Notes under the pieces: generated by a model
What the model was told of the DNA's origin: nothing
The model's database searches: none
The model's input: the letters and a program-made list of their open reading frames with translations, nothing else
Source: an uncultured Oscillospiraceae bacterium
GTDB taxonomy: Bacteria > Bacillota > Clostridia > Oscillospirales > Oscillospiraceae
DNA length: 17,265 bases
NCBI GenBank assembly: GCA_910587205.1
Contig: CAJULZ010000057.1
Location: 1 to 17,265 of the forward strand
Direction: 5' to 3'
Shown here: in pieces, positions 1 through 6,598 of the stretch
Layout of the letters: every line of letters begins with the position of its first letter
Position numbering within the stretch: position 1 is the stretch's first letter
Program-made: the position numbers and the translations under genes

Positions 1-21
1 TACACGACGCTCTTCCGATCT
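1..21 (+). other. Illumina sequencing adapter remnant (not genomic)
   Basis: These 21 bases, ending in CGCTCTTCCGATCT, equal the 3' end of the standard Illumina TruSeq/Read 1 adapter. This is a library artefact left at a contig end. Biological sequence can be trusted only from about position 22, and any gene upstream of it is lost. Confidence 0.96.
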
Positions 22-142
22 GCGGCCTGCCCCCGCAGTACGATTTTGTTTTCCCCTCTGAATTCATCCATTGGTATCACGCTCCGTATGTCATATGCCG
101 GCCTGACTTGACTATATGCGGGGGATGACCCAAGTATGACCA

Positions 143-172
143 TTGACAAGAGGGGGGTCAGGTGTATAAAAT
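143..172 (+). promoter_or_regulatory. Sigma-70/SigA-type promoter
   Basis: A perfect -35 TTGACA (143-148) is followed after 16 bases by TATAAA (165-170, continuing as TATAAAAT). Transcription would start near 177-180 and give a leader of about 55 bases before the ATG at 233. The region from 22 to 142 holds no recognisable gene. It contains an 8-base inverted repeat (CCCCCGCA at 30-37, TGCGGGGG at 117-124) of unknown meaning. Confidence 0.7.
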
Positions 173-232
173 AGAGGGGATCATGGGGCGGCGCGGGTGG
201 CCCCGGCAAAACAGCCGAAGGAGGGCTTGACG

Positions 233-640
233 ATGGAGCTGGAGTTGACGCGCAGGCAGCTGCGCCGGTTGCTGGACTTGGTATACATTGGGAACTGGAT
301 CCTCAATTCCACCCGGGGCGAGGATCGATTCAAAGACTATGACGAGGTGGAGAGCCTGCTGTTTGCGAAGGCGGCGCAGGAGGGGATGCCAACCCTGGCG
401 GAGCGGTACCAGGGGGAGGTGATCCCGTCCCGGGCGTTTGCGGAGGGAGGCATACACGAGGCCATCATGGAGTATGAAAACAACGTGTTTTTTGAGATAT
501 TGGCGGAGGACCTGGCCCGGCGGGATATGGACGACGTGCCCATAGATGAGAGCAATTACGACGAGCTGACCCAGCGCATCGACGCCTATATCGACGAGTT
601 CGAGGCCCACGGGACGGACAACATCACCGTAGATTGCTGA
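233..640 (+). CDS. Hypothetical protein, 135 aa, acidic
   Basis: I do not recognise this protein. It is acidic and predicted soluble and helical, with no signal peptide, membrane segment or catalytic motif. The N-terminal segment (LTRRQLRRLLDLVYIGNW) looks like an amphipathic helix, and the rest is rich in Glu and Asp with many aromatic residues. I chose the ATG at 233 because AAGGAGGG lies at 218-225, seven bases upstream. An in-frame GTG at 197 would add 12 residues but has no ribosome binding site. It is the first gene behind the promoter at 143-172 and is followed by a short hairpin and a second unknown gene on the same strand. The neighbours do not suggest a function. Confidence 0.75.
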   Translation: MELELTRRQLRRLLDLVYIGNWILNSTRGEDRFKDYDEVESLLFAKAAQEGMPTLAERYQGEVIPSRAFAEGGIHEAIMEYENNVFFEILAEDLARRDMDDVPIDESNYDELTQRIDAYIDEFEAHGTDNITVDC

Positions 641-666
641 GAACGAAAGCAGAGGGCCGTGCCTGC

Positions 667-687
667 CGGGGCGCGGCCCCGCTTTTT
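667..687 (+). terminator. Candidate rho-independent terminator
   Basis: A 6-bp stem CGGGGC / GCCCCG (667-672 with 676-681) with a 3-base loop is followed by C and five T residues (683-687). It lies between the two unknown + strand genes. The stem is short, so read-through into the next gene is likely. An overlapping alternative stem (GGCCGTGC with GCGCGGCC) is also possible. Confidence 0.5.
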
Positions 688-707
688 ACCCCCAAAGGAG
701 GAGCGGC

Positions 708-1166
708 ATGATTTTTGAGTTTGGTCCTTGCCGGATTGACGTGGACGTGGAACGCACCCGCCGCTGGTACGAGACCGCGCCCACGCTCAGCCGGTGCTGT
801 GACTGTGACGGCTGTGTGAACTACGAGCGGGCGGCGGACTTGTTTCCGGAACGTGTCACGGCTTTTTTCACCGCCTTGGGCGCAGACGTGAAGAAACCGA
901 CAGAGGTCTATGTCAACTGCACCAATAAGGATGGCTCCCTGTGGTATGGTGGCTGGTATCACCTATGTGGTATGGTTTTGGCGGAAGCGGACTGGCTGTT
1001 TGAGGCAGAGGGAGCGCCCTTTGGTTCCCGGGGTTTTCAAATTGGACTCGGCGGCGGCGGACCGATTGCGAGAGAGTTCCCCCGGCCCGCCATCACATTG
1101 GATCTGTGGGCCGACATCCCGTGGGTGTTGGAAAAGGAAAATACCTACGAGAAAGATGGGGAGTAA
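708..1166 (+). CDS. Conserved-looking hypothetical protein with Cys cluster, 152 aa
   Basis: I cannot assign a function. The protein starts with MIFEFGPCRIDVDVERTRRW and carries a tight cysteine cluster (CCDCDGC, about residues 30-36), with a further Cys at about 70 and at about 87. This could bind a metal or be redox active, but no known finger motif fits exactly. There is no signal peptide or membrane helix, so a cytosolic location is likely. The ATG at 708 is preceded by AAAGGAGGAG at 694-703. The gene is convergent with dnaJ, and only 39 bases separate the two stop codons. A strong terminator fills that gap. It may be read with the upstream unknown gene or on its own; no separate promoter is obvious. 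Confidence 0.75.
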   Translation: MIFEFGPCRIDVDVERTRRWYETAPTLSRCCDCDGCVNYERAADLFPERVTAFFTALGADVKKPTEVYVNCTNKDGSLWYGGWYHLCGMVLAEADWLFEAEGAPFGSRGFQIGLGGGGPIAREFPRPAITLDLWADIPWVLEKENTYEKDGE

Positions 1167-1170
1167 AGCA

Positions 1171-1214
1171 AGAGGACGAAAGCGGGCCGCTTCCGTCCTC
1201 TGTTTTTATTTTTT
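1171..1214 (+). terminator. Strong rho-independent terminator
   Basis: A 14-bp stem with a single mismatch (arms 1171-1184 and 1188-1201, loop about 3 bases) is followed by GTTTTTATTTTTT. It terminates the + strand gene ending at 1166. The T-tract (1203-1214) lies inside the 3' end of dnaJ on the other strand, where its complement encodes part of the lysine tail of DnaJ. For leftward transcription the hairpin is not followed by a T-run, so it is a poor terminator for dnaJ. Confidence 0.85.
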
Positions 1215-2363
1215 CTTTTTCTTTCCAGCAAAGAAGTCCTTCACGGGAGACGCCGGGGCTGGTGAGCCCTCCCCCATGGTTTCGGCATAGGCCAGCAGGG
1301 CGTCCTTCTGCTGCCCGGTGAGGTTGGTGGGCACCTGTACCTGCACGGTGACGTACTGGTCGCCCCGTCCTCGGCCGCCGACGCTGGGGGCGCCCTTGCC
1401 CCGCAGGCGGAACACAGTACCCGGCTGGGTGCCGGCGGGCAGGGTGTACTTCACTTTGCCATCGATGGTCTCGATTTCCAGCTCCGCGCCCAGGGCGGCC
1501 TGGGTGAAGCTCACCTGGCGCTGGGTGTACAGGTCGTTGCCCTCCCGTTCGAACCGGGGGTCGGGGATCACCGCCACATTGACCAGCAGATCCCCGGCCG
1601 GGCCGCCATTGGCGCCGCTGTTGCCCTGGCCCCGCATGGAGATGGTCTGCCCGTCATAAATGCCGGCGGGCACCCGGACCTTGATCTTCCGCTGGTGCCG
1701 GACCTGCCCGCTGCCGCGGCAGTCGGCGCAGGGCTGGTGGATGATCTTTCCGGTACCCCGGCACTTGGAGCAGGGCGCGGTGGTGCTGAAGGCAAAGCCG
1801 CCGCCGCCCCGCTGTATGCGCACCTGGCCGGCGCCCCGGCAGTCGGGGCACACCTCGGCGGTGGTTCCGGGGGCGCAGCCGGTGCCGTGGCAGGAGTTGC
1901 AGCTCTCCATCCGGGGTACGTTCAGCTCTTTTTCACAGCCGGCCATGGCCTCGGCGAATTTGATGGTGATGCTGGCCCGGAGGGAGGCGCCCTGTTTTGG
2001 GCCGGTGGGGTCGGCCTGACGTTGCCCGCCGAAGCCGCCGAACCCCCCGCCAAAGAAGGAGCCGAAGATATCGCCCAGGTCGATATCGCCCATATCGAAC
2101 CCGCCGCCGAACCCGCCCGCGCCGAAGTTGGGGTCCACCCCGGCATGGCCGAACTGGTCGTACTTGGCCCGTTTCTCCTTGTCGGACAGCACCTCGTAGG
2201 CCTCGTTGATCTCCTTGAATTTGGCCTCCGCCTCGGCGTTGCCCGGGTTCATGTCCGGGTGGTACTGCTTCGCCAACTTGCGGTACGCCTTTTTCAGTTC
2301 GTCCTCGGTGGCGGATTTGGAGACGCCCAGCACCTCATAATAATCTCGTTTCTGATCTGCCAT
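1206..2363 (-). CDS. dnaJ: Chaperone protein DnaJ (Hsp40, type I)
   Basis: DnaJ is the J-domain co-chaperone that stimulates DnaK ATP hydrolysis and delivers unfolded clients in the cytosol. The 385-aa product has every part of a type I DnaJ: a J domain (about 1-70) with HPD at 35-37, a Gly/Phe-rich linker (about 76-113), and four CxxCxGxG zinc repeats (CNSCHGTG 155, CPDCRGAG 172, CSKCRGTG 198, CADCRGSG 212). The two C-terminal beta domains end in a KKKKK tail. I start at the ATG at 2363 (MADQKRDYYEVLG), which has AGAGGTGA upstream; an in-frame upstream ATG at 2402 adds 13 unlikely residues. It is the last gene of the hrcA-grpE-dnaK-dnaJ operon. It is separated from dnaK by a gap of about 250 bases that holds a repeat and a hairpin, so its expression may differ from that of dnaK. 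Confidence 0.98.
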   Translation of the reverse strand: MADQKRDYYEVLGVSKSATEDELKKAYRKLAKQYHPDMNPGNAEAEAKFKEINEAYEVLSDKEKRAKYDQFGHAGVDPNFGAGGFGGGFDMGDIDLGDIFGSFFGGGFGGFGGQRQADPTGPKQGASLRASITIKFAEAMAGCEKELNVPRMESCNSCHGTGCAPGTTAEVCPDCRGAGQVRIQRGGGGFAFSTTAPCSKCRGTGKIIHQPCADCRGSGQVRHQRKIKVRVPAGIYDGQTISMRGQGNSGANGGPAGDLLVNVAVIPDPRFEREGNDLYTQRQVSFTQAALGAELEIETIDGKVKYTLPAGTQPGTVFRLRGKGAPSVGGRGRGDQYVTVQVQVPTNLTGQQKDALLAYAETMGEGSPAPASPVKDFFAGKKKKK

Positions 2364-2382
2364 AATGGAATCACCTCTTGAC

Positions 2383-2420
2383 GCGGGAACGGCGGGGCGC
2401 AATGCCCCGCTGTCTCCCGC
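2383..2420 (-). other. Stem-loop ahead of dnaJ
   Basis: A nested inverted repeat: the outer stem GCGGGA / TCCCGC encloses a perfect 7-bp inner stem GCGGGGC / GCCCCGC with a 5-base loop. On the - strand transcript it lies about 10 bases upstream of the dnaJ ribosome binding site and has no following T-run. It is more likely an mRNA processing, stability or translation element than a terminator. That role is inference. Confidence 0.5.
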
Positions 2421-2435
2421 TTTTAGGTTTGCGCA

Positions 2436-2615
2436 TTGTTGTCACGCTGCGGATCGGCCGCGCGGCCGGGCCGCTGTCTCACATTCCGCTCGGCCGGCGC
2501 TGAACGTGTGCCGTCGGCACACAGCGCCTCTCCGTCTCGGCCTGGTCTGGGGCGGCTGCCTGCGCTCGGCCGCGCTTCGGTCCAAGCGTCCTCGCTGTCC
2601 GTTTCTCCGCGCTTC
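2436..2615 (-). repeat. Interspersed intergenic repeat, copy A (dnaK-dnaJ gap)
   Basis: Read on the - strand, the copy begins directly after the dnaK TGA with GAAGCGCGGAGAA and ends with GCAGCGTGACAACAA. Its first 35 bases match copies B (4524-4663) and C (from 13349). The block 2498-2546 matches 47 of 49 bases in copy C, including the palindrome GTGTGCCG-N-CGGCACAC (2506-2522). A 35-base module in A (starting after CTTGGACC) is absent from C. No open frame or transposase is present. It looks like a non-autonomous, transcribed repeat with stem-loop potential. Confidence 0.8.
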
Positions 2616-4463
2616 TCATTTGTCGTCGTCGACAACCTCGTAGTCGGCGTCTACTACGTCGTCGCCGCCCTGGCTCTGGCCGCCGCCGAAGCCCGCGCCG
2701 CCCATGTCCGGGCCGGGCCCGGCCTGACCGCCCGCCTGGGAGTAGAGCTTCTCGCTCACGGCGTAGAAGGCCTTCTGGAGCTCCTCGGTGGCATTTTTAA
2801 TAATCTGGGTGTCGTTGCCCTTGAGGGCTTCCCGCAGGGCGTTGAGCTTGGCCTCCACGTCGGTCTTGTCCCCGGCGGGCAGCTTGTCGCCCATCTCCTC
2901 CAGGGTCTTTTCCGTCTGGTAGACCATCTGGTCGGCCTGGTTGCGGGTATCAACTTCTTCCTTGCGCTTGGCGTCCTCGGCGGCGAACTGCTCCGCCTCC
3001 CGGACGGCCTTGTCCACGTCCTCCTTGGACATATTGGTGGAGGAGGTGATGGTGATGTGCTGCTCGGTGCCGGTGCCCAGATCCTTGGCGGAGACGTTGA
3101 CAATGCCGTTGGCATCGATGTCGAAGGTGACTTCGATCTGGGGCACGCCCCGGCGGGCGGGGGCGATGCCGTCCAGGTGGAACTTGCCCAGGGTCTTGTT
3201 GTACTGGGCCATCTCCCGCTCGCCCTGGAGCACGTGGACCTCCACGCTGGTCTGGTTGTCGGCGGCGGTGGTGAATACCTGGGACTTCTTGGCGGGGATA
3301 GTGGTGTTGCGGTCGATGAGCCGGGTCATGACGCCGCCCATGGTCTCGATGCCCAGGGACAGGGGAGTGACGTCCAGCAGCAGCAGGCCCTTCACATCGC
3401 CCACCAGCACGCCGCCCTGGAGAGCGGCGCCCATGGCCACGCACTCGTCGGGGTTGATGCCCTTGAAGCCCTCCTTGCCGGTGAGGCGCTTGACCATGTC
3501 CTGCACGGCGGGGATACGGCTGGAGCCGCCCACCATGAGGACCTTCTGGATGTCGCTGCCGCTGAGGCCGGCGTCGCTCATGGCCTGGCGCACGGGGCCG
3601 GCGGTGGCCTCCACCAGATGGCCGGTGAGCTGGTCGAACTTGGCCCGGGACAGGGTGATGTCCAGGTGCTTGGGGCCGGAGGCGTCCGCGGTGATATAGG
3701 GCAGGTTGATGGTGGTGGAGGTGACGCCGGACAGCTCGATCTTGGCCTTCTCTGCGGCCTCCTTCAGGCGCTGCATGGCCACCTTGTCGCCGGTGAGGTC
3801 GATGCCCTCGGCCTTTTTGAACTCAGCGGCCAGCCAGTCCATGACGCACTTGTCGAAATCGTCGCCGCCCAGGCGGTTGTTGCCGGCGGTGGCCAGCACC
3901 TCGATCACGCCGTCGCCCACTTCCAGGACGGACACGTCGAAGGTGCCGCCGCCCAGGTCGTACACCATGATCTTCTGGTCGGACTCCTTGTCCACACCGT
4001 AGGCAAGGGCGGCGGCGGTAGGCTCGTTGATGATGCGCTTAACCTCCAGCCCGGCGATTTTGCCCGCGTCCTTGGTGGCTTGGCGCTGGGCGTCGGTGAA
4101 GTAGGCGGGGACGGTGATGACGGCCTCGGTGACGGTCTGGCCCAGGTACGCCTCGGCGTCGGCCTTGAGCTTCTGCAAGGTCATGGCGCTGATCTGCTGG
4201 GGGGTATACTGCTTGCCGTCGATGGACACCTTGTAGTCGGAGCCCATCTCCCGTTTGATGGAGGCGATGGTGCGGTCGGGGTTGGTAATGGCCTGGCGCT
4301 TGGCGACTTGGCCCACCATGCGCTCGCCGTCCTTGGAGAAGGCGACGACGGAGGGGGTGGTGCGGTTCCCCTCGGCGTTGGGGATGACGACGGCCTCGCC
4401 GCCCTCCATGACGGACACGCAGCTGTTGGTGGTGCCCAGGTCGATACCGATGATCTTGCTCAT
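2616..4463 (-). CDS. dnaK: Chaperone protein DnaK (Hsp70)
   Basis: DnaK is the ATP-dependent Hsp70 that binds exposed hydrophobic peptides, with DnaJ stimulating hydrolysis and GrpE exchanging nucleotide. The 615-aa length is normal for a Gram-positive DnaK. Phosphate 1 motif IGIDLGTTNSC is at 5-15, phosphate 2 DLGGGTFDVS at 169-178, and the adenosine motif VGGSSRIPAVQ at 311-321. The hydrophobic interdomain linker GLLLLDVTP is at about 359-367, followed by the substrate-binding beta domain, the helical lid and a Gly/Gln-rich tail ending DYEVVDDDK. The ATG at 4463 is chosen because AGGAGG sits nine bases upstream and MSKIIGIDLG is the family N-terminus; a longer frame to 4505 is not supported. 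It is the third gene of the CIRCE-controlled operon. Its TGA abuts repeat copy A, and copy B lies upstream. Confidence 0.99.
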   Translation of the reverse strand: MSKIIGIDLGTTNSCVSVMEGGEAVVIPNAEGNRTTPSVVAFSKDGERMVGQVAKRQAITNPDRTIASIKREMGSDYKVSIDGKQYTPQQISAMTLQKLKADAEAYLGQTVTEAVITVPAYFTDAQRQATKDAGKIAGLEVKRIINEPTAAALAYGVDKESDQKIMVYDLGGGTFDVSVLEVGDGVIEVLATAGNNRLGGDDFDKCVMDWLAAEFKKAEGIDLTGDKVAMQRLKEAAEKAKIELSGVTSTTINLPYITADASGPKHLDITLSRAKFDQLTGHLVEATAGPVRQAMSDAGLSGSDIQKVLMVGGSSRIPAVQDMVKRLTGKEGFKGINPDECVAMGAALQGGVLVGDVKGLLLLDVTPLSLGIETMGGVMTRLIDRNTTIPAKKSQVFTTAADNQTSVEVHVLQGEREMAQYNKTLGKFHLDGIAPARRGVPQIEVTFDIDANGIVNVSAKDLGTGTEQHITITSSTNMSKEDVDKAVREAEQFAAEDAKRKEEVDTRNQADQMVYQTEKTLEEMGDKLPAGDKTDVEAKLNALREALKGNDTQIIKNATEELQKAFYAVSEKLYSQAGGQAGPGPDMGGAGFGGGQSQGGDDVVDADYEVVDDDK

Positions 4464-4523
4464 GATTGAATTCCTCCTGTTTATATGAAAGTATATTTTT
4501 AACAATGTGAAATTGGGGGAAAC

Positions 4524-4663
4524 TTGTTGTCACGCTGCGAAGCGGCCAAGAGGCTCGGTCGCTTTCGTTGCGGCTCAGGCAAAATCCGGTCCCACGCTGT
4601 GGGCCCTGGGCGTTTGCCTTCGCTCCACTCCAAGCTCCCTCGCTGTCCGCTTCTCCGCGCTTC
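4524..4663 (-). repeat. Interspersed intergenic repeat, copy B (grpE-dnaK gap)
   Basis: Read on the - strand, the copy starts three bases after the grpE TAA with GAAGCGCGGAGAAGCGG and ends with CGCAGCGTGACAACAA, matching both ends of copy A. It shares a middle module with A (GAGCG, AGGCA, CGCCC spaced alike). It lacks the GTGTGCCG palindrome and instead has CCCAC-AGC-GTGGG. GAAGCGG near its start can pair with CCGCTTC near its end. The remaining bases up to dnaK (4464-4523) are AT-rich and hold the dnaK ribosome binding site. They contain TATACT and TATAAA boxes without a well-placed -35, so an internal dnaK promoter is possible but unproven. Confidence 0.75.
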
Positions 4664-4666
4664 TTC

Positions 4667-5242
4667 TTAATTTGCAACTTTTACCATGGAGAACCGGATG
4701 ACCTTCTCCCCGCAGATGAACCCCTGCTGGAACACCTCCACAACGGTGTTTTCCCCGGCCTCGCCGTCGTCCACGTGCATCACGGCGTTGTGGCGGTTGG
4801 GGTCGAAGGTCTCGCCCAGGGCGGGGATGAGCTCCACGCCCAGGGAGGCCAAAGCGTCCTGGAAACCCTTCATGGTGAGCTCCACGCCTTTTTTATAGGC
4901 CTCGTCGGCGGTCTCCTGCTTCATGGCCCGCTCCAGGTTGTCGTACACCGGGAGGAAAGCGGCCACGGTCTGGGCCTTGGCCTCGGACCAGGCGCTCTCC
5001 TTTTCCTTGGCGGTGCGCTTGCGGTAGTTGTCGTACTCGGCCGCCAGCCGCAGGTACTTGTCCGCCGCCTCGGCCAGCAGCTGGGCTTGGCTGTCCTGGG
5101 GCGGTTCATCCGCCGGAGGGGCCTGGGGCTCCTGAGCCGCGGAGCATTCCGCGGGCTCCGGGGCGGTCTGCCCCGGGGTATCCCCGGACTTGTCCTGCTC
5201 GTCCTCAGGGACAGGGTTTTCTTTTTTCTTGTCTTTAGCCAT
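4667..5242 (-). CDS. grpE: Protein GrpE, DnaK nucleotide exchange factor
   Basis: GrpE dimers open the DnaK nucleotide-binding cleft to release ADP. The 191-aa product has a charged, Pro/Gln-rich disordered N-terminus (about 1-55) and a long helix/coiled-coil region starting near AQLLAEAADKYLRLAAEYDNYRK. A four-helix part follows, then the C-terminal beta wing with the family signature FDPNRHNAV, NTVVEVFQQGF and KVIRFSMVKV. The start is the ATG at 5242, with AAGGAGG lying inside the hrcA end 11 bases upstream. Only 6 bases separate it from the hrcA stop, so the two are probably translationally coupled. Repeat copy B begins three bases after its stop codon. Confidence 0.98.
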   Translation of the reverse strand: MAKDKKKENPVPEDEQDKSGDTPGQTAPEPAECSAAQEPQAPPADEPPQDSQAQLLAEAADKYLRLAAEYDNYRKRTAKEKESAWSEAKAQTVAAFLPVYDNLERAMKQETADEAYKKGVELTMKGFQDALASLGVELIPALGETFDPNRHNAVMHVDDGEAGENTVVEVFQQGFICGEKVIRFSMVKVAN

Positions 5243-5248
5243 GGGCGG

Positions 5249-6313
5249 TTATTCCTCCTTTTCCGGCGTGCCTGAGGGCAGTTCGGGCTGGCCGAACAGC
5301 TTGGACAGTCCGTCCGCCACATAGGACAGCTTGGCGGCCACTTTAGCGTAGTCCATGCGTGTGGGGCCCACCACGCCGATGACCCCCTTCATGCCGTCCC
5401 CGATGTCGTAGCTTGCCAGCACCACGCTGGTATCTTTCAGCTCGTCGGCCACGTTTTCCGGGCCGATGAGGATTTTGGTGTCGTCCCCGCCCAGGGCGGG
5501 CAGGGCCAGGGCCTGGGCCAGAGAGCGGTCCTCAGAGAGATAACTCATCAGCTTCTGGGCCTTGCCCACGTCCTGGTACTCGGGGTGGTCCAGGATGTGG
5601 CTGGCGCCCGCGGTGTACACAGGGCTGTTTTCCAGGCTGTCCAGTACCTCCATGGCGAAGGACACCACCAGGGAGATCAGCCCGTAGGAGCTGCCCGCGG
5701 CGTGCTCCGCCACCCGCATGAGTTCGGGAGTGAGCTGGTCCAGGGTTTTGCCCACGAACGCGGTGTTGAGCAGGGTGGTGAGCAGCTGGAGCTGGGGCTC
5801 GCTCAAGTCGGCGGGTAGGCGGAACAGCTTGTTTTTTACCACGCTGCTGTCCGTCATCACCACGGCGATAAAGGAGGCGGAATCCACCAGGATCAAATCG
5901 AATCGGCGGATGGTGAGCCGCCTGACCCCTTCGGCCAAGGCGAAAGCGGGATAGTTGGTGAGCTGGGACACCATGCGCCCCGCCTGGTTGATCACATTGT
6001 CCAGCTCCTGTATTTTGAGGTGGAGGGCCTCGTTGATCTGGTTCGTCTCCTCCAGGCTGAGCCTCTGCTCCTCCATCAGCTCGTTGACGTACAGCCGGTA
6101 GCCCTTGGGAGAGGGGATGCGTCCCGCGGAGGTATGGGGCTGTTCCAGGTAGCCCAACTCCGTCAGGTCGGCCAGATCGTTGCGGATAGTGGCGGAGGAC
6201 ACGTTGAGTCCGGCCAGGGCGGCCAGCGCCTTGGAGCCCACGGGCTCGGCGGTCTGGATATAGCTTTCCACCACCGCGCGGAGGATTTTCTTCTTCCGGT
6301 CGGTCAGCTCCAA
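5249..6313 (-). CDS. hrcA: Heat-inducible transcription repressor HrcA
   Basis: HrcA represses class I heat-shock genes by binding CIRCE, and its activity depends on GroE in Gram-positive bacteria. The product is 354 aa, a typical length. It has an N-terminal winged helix (LTDRKKKILRAVVESYI, then SSATIRNDLADLTELGYLEQPHTSAGRIPS) and a C-terminal GAF-like dimerisation region ending in VIGVVGPTRMDYAKV. Start choice: AAGGAGG is only one base from the GTG at 6319 but seven from the in-frame TTG at 6313. I therefore favour TTG, giving MELTDRKKKIL, over GTG (356 aa). It is the first gene of the operon, directly behind the CIRCE/promoter, so it should autoregulate. Confidence 0.97.
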   Translation of the reverse strand: MELTDRKKKILRAVVESYIQTAEPVGSKALAALAGLNVSSATIRNDLADLTELGYLEQPHTSAGRIPSPKGYRLYVNELMEEQRLSLEETNQINEALHLKIQELDNVINQAGRMVSQLTNYPAFALAEGVRRLTIRRFDLILVDSASFIAVVMTDSSVVKNKLFRLPADLSEPQLQLLTTLLNTAFVGKTLDQLTPELMRVAEHAAGSSYGLISLVVSFAMEVLDSLENSPVYTAGASHILDHPEYQDVGKAQKLMSYLSEDRSLAQALALPALGGDDTKILIGPENVADELKDTSVVLASYDIGDGMKGVIGVVGPTRMDYAKVAAKLSYVADGLSKLFGQPELPSGTPEKEE

Positions 6314-6335
6314 AGCCACGCCTCCTTCCGATGCT

Positions 6336-6362
6336 TTAGCACTCTGTTATCCTGAGTGCTAA
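6336..6362 (-). promoter_or_regulatory. CIRCE operator (HrcA binding site)
   Basis: A perfect CIRCE: TTAGCACTC at 6336-6344, a 9-base spacer, and GAGTGCTAA at 6354-6362. It overlaps the expected transcription start of the hrcA operon, immediately downstream of the -10 box. HrcA bound here would block initiation and be relieved on heat shock. Confidence 0.98.
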
Positions 6363-6366
6363 AGAT

Positions 6367-6395
6367 AATGTACCACCACCCCCTGGAATTGTCAA
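6367..6395 (-). promoter_or_regulatory. SigA-type promoter of the hrcA-grpE-dnaK-dnaJ operon
   Basis: On the - strand, a perfect -35 TTGACA (6390-6395) is followed by a 17-base spacer and TACATT (6367-6372, 4 of 6 consensus bases). The start point falls at about 6360 within CIRCE. This is a vegetative promoter under operator control, the usual layout for class I heat-shock operons. Confidence 0.85.
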
Positions 6396-6598
6396 TAGGC
6401 CAGTTGTAAATTAAATGTGAATGGAGGGACAGTGCGAAAAAGGGGACAGGATTTCGCACCCCGGCCATAGGATTGCTGACAGGGGGTGTTGCCTGTTTTG
6501 GTGCAAAGTGAAAAAGGGGCTTCCTTTTCCGCCATATTCGTAGTAATATTAGAAAGGAAATATCCCGTGCGTGCAGCCCGCAAAACCATATGGCGGTA
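6396..6598. other. Divergent intergenic region, left half
   Basis: The hrcA-PMT gap is 366 bases (6314-6679). After the heat-shock promoter I find no gene in this part. It holds one noteworthy inverted repeat, TTCCTTT (6521-6527) with AAAGGAA (6553-6559), enclosing ATATT / AATAT. This could be an operator or leader structure. I could not identify a convincing -35/-10 pair for the rightward gene. Confidence 0.4.

Noticed and set aside
197..232. Earlier GTG start for the first hypothetical gene
   Set aside because: It has no Shine-Dalgarno sequence, whereas the ATG at 233 has AAGGAGGG at seven bases.
2436..2615. Insertion sequence remnant or MITE with target-site duplication
   Set aside because: I found no transposase fragment, clean terminal inverted repeat or flanking duplication. 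The consistent position at stop codons fits a transcribed repeat better, so I kept it only as a repeat family.
2436..4469. 677-codon open frame on the + strand opposite dnaK
   Set aside because: It is an antisense shadow produced by strong GC bias at third codon positions of dnaK. The translation is a low-complexity run of Gly, Leu, Val, His and Ala, and dnaK on the other strand is unmistakable.
4464..4523. Internal dnaK promoter with TATACT or TATAAA
   Set aside because: Both boxes lack a -35 at 16-18 bases. AT-rich leaders near ribosome binding sites give such boxes by chance, so it is mentioned only as a possibility.
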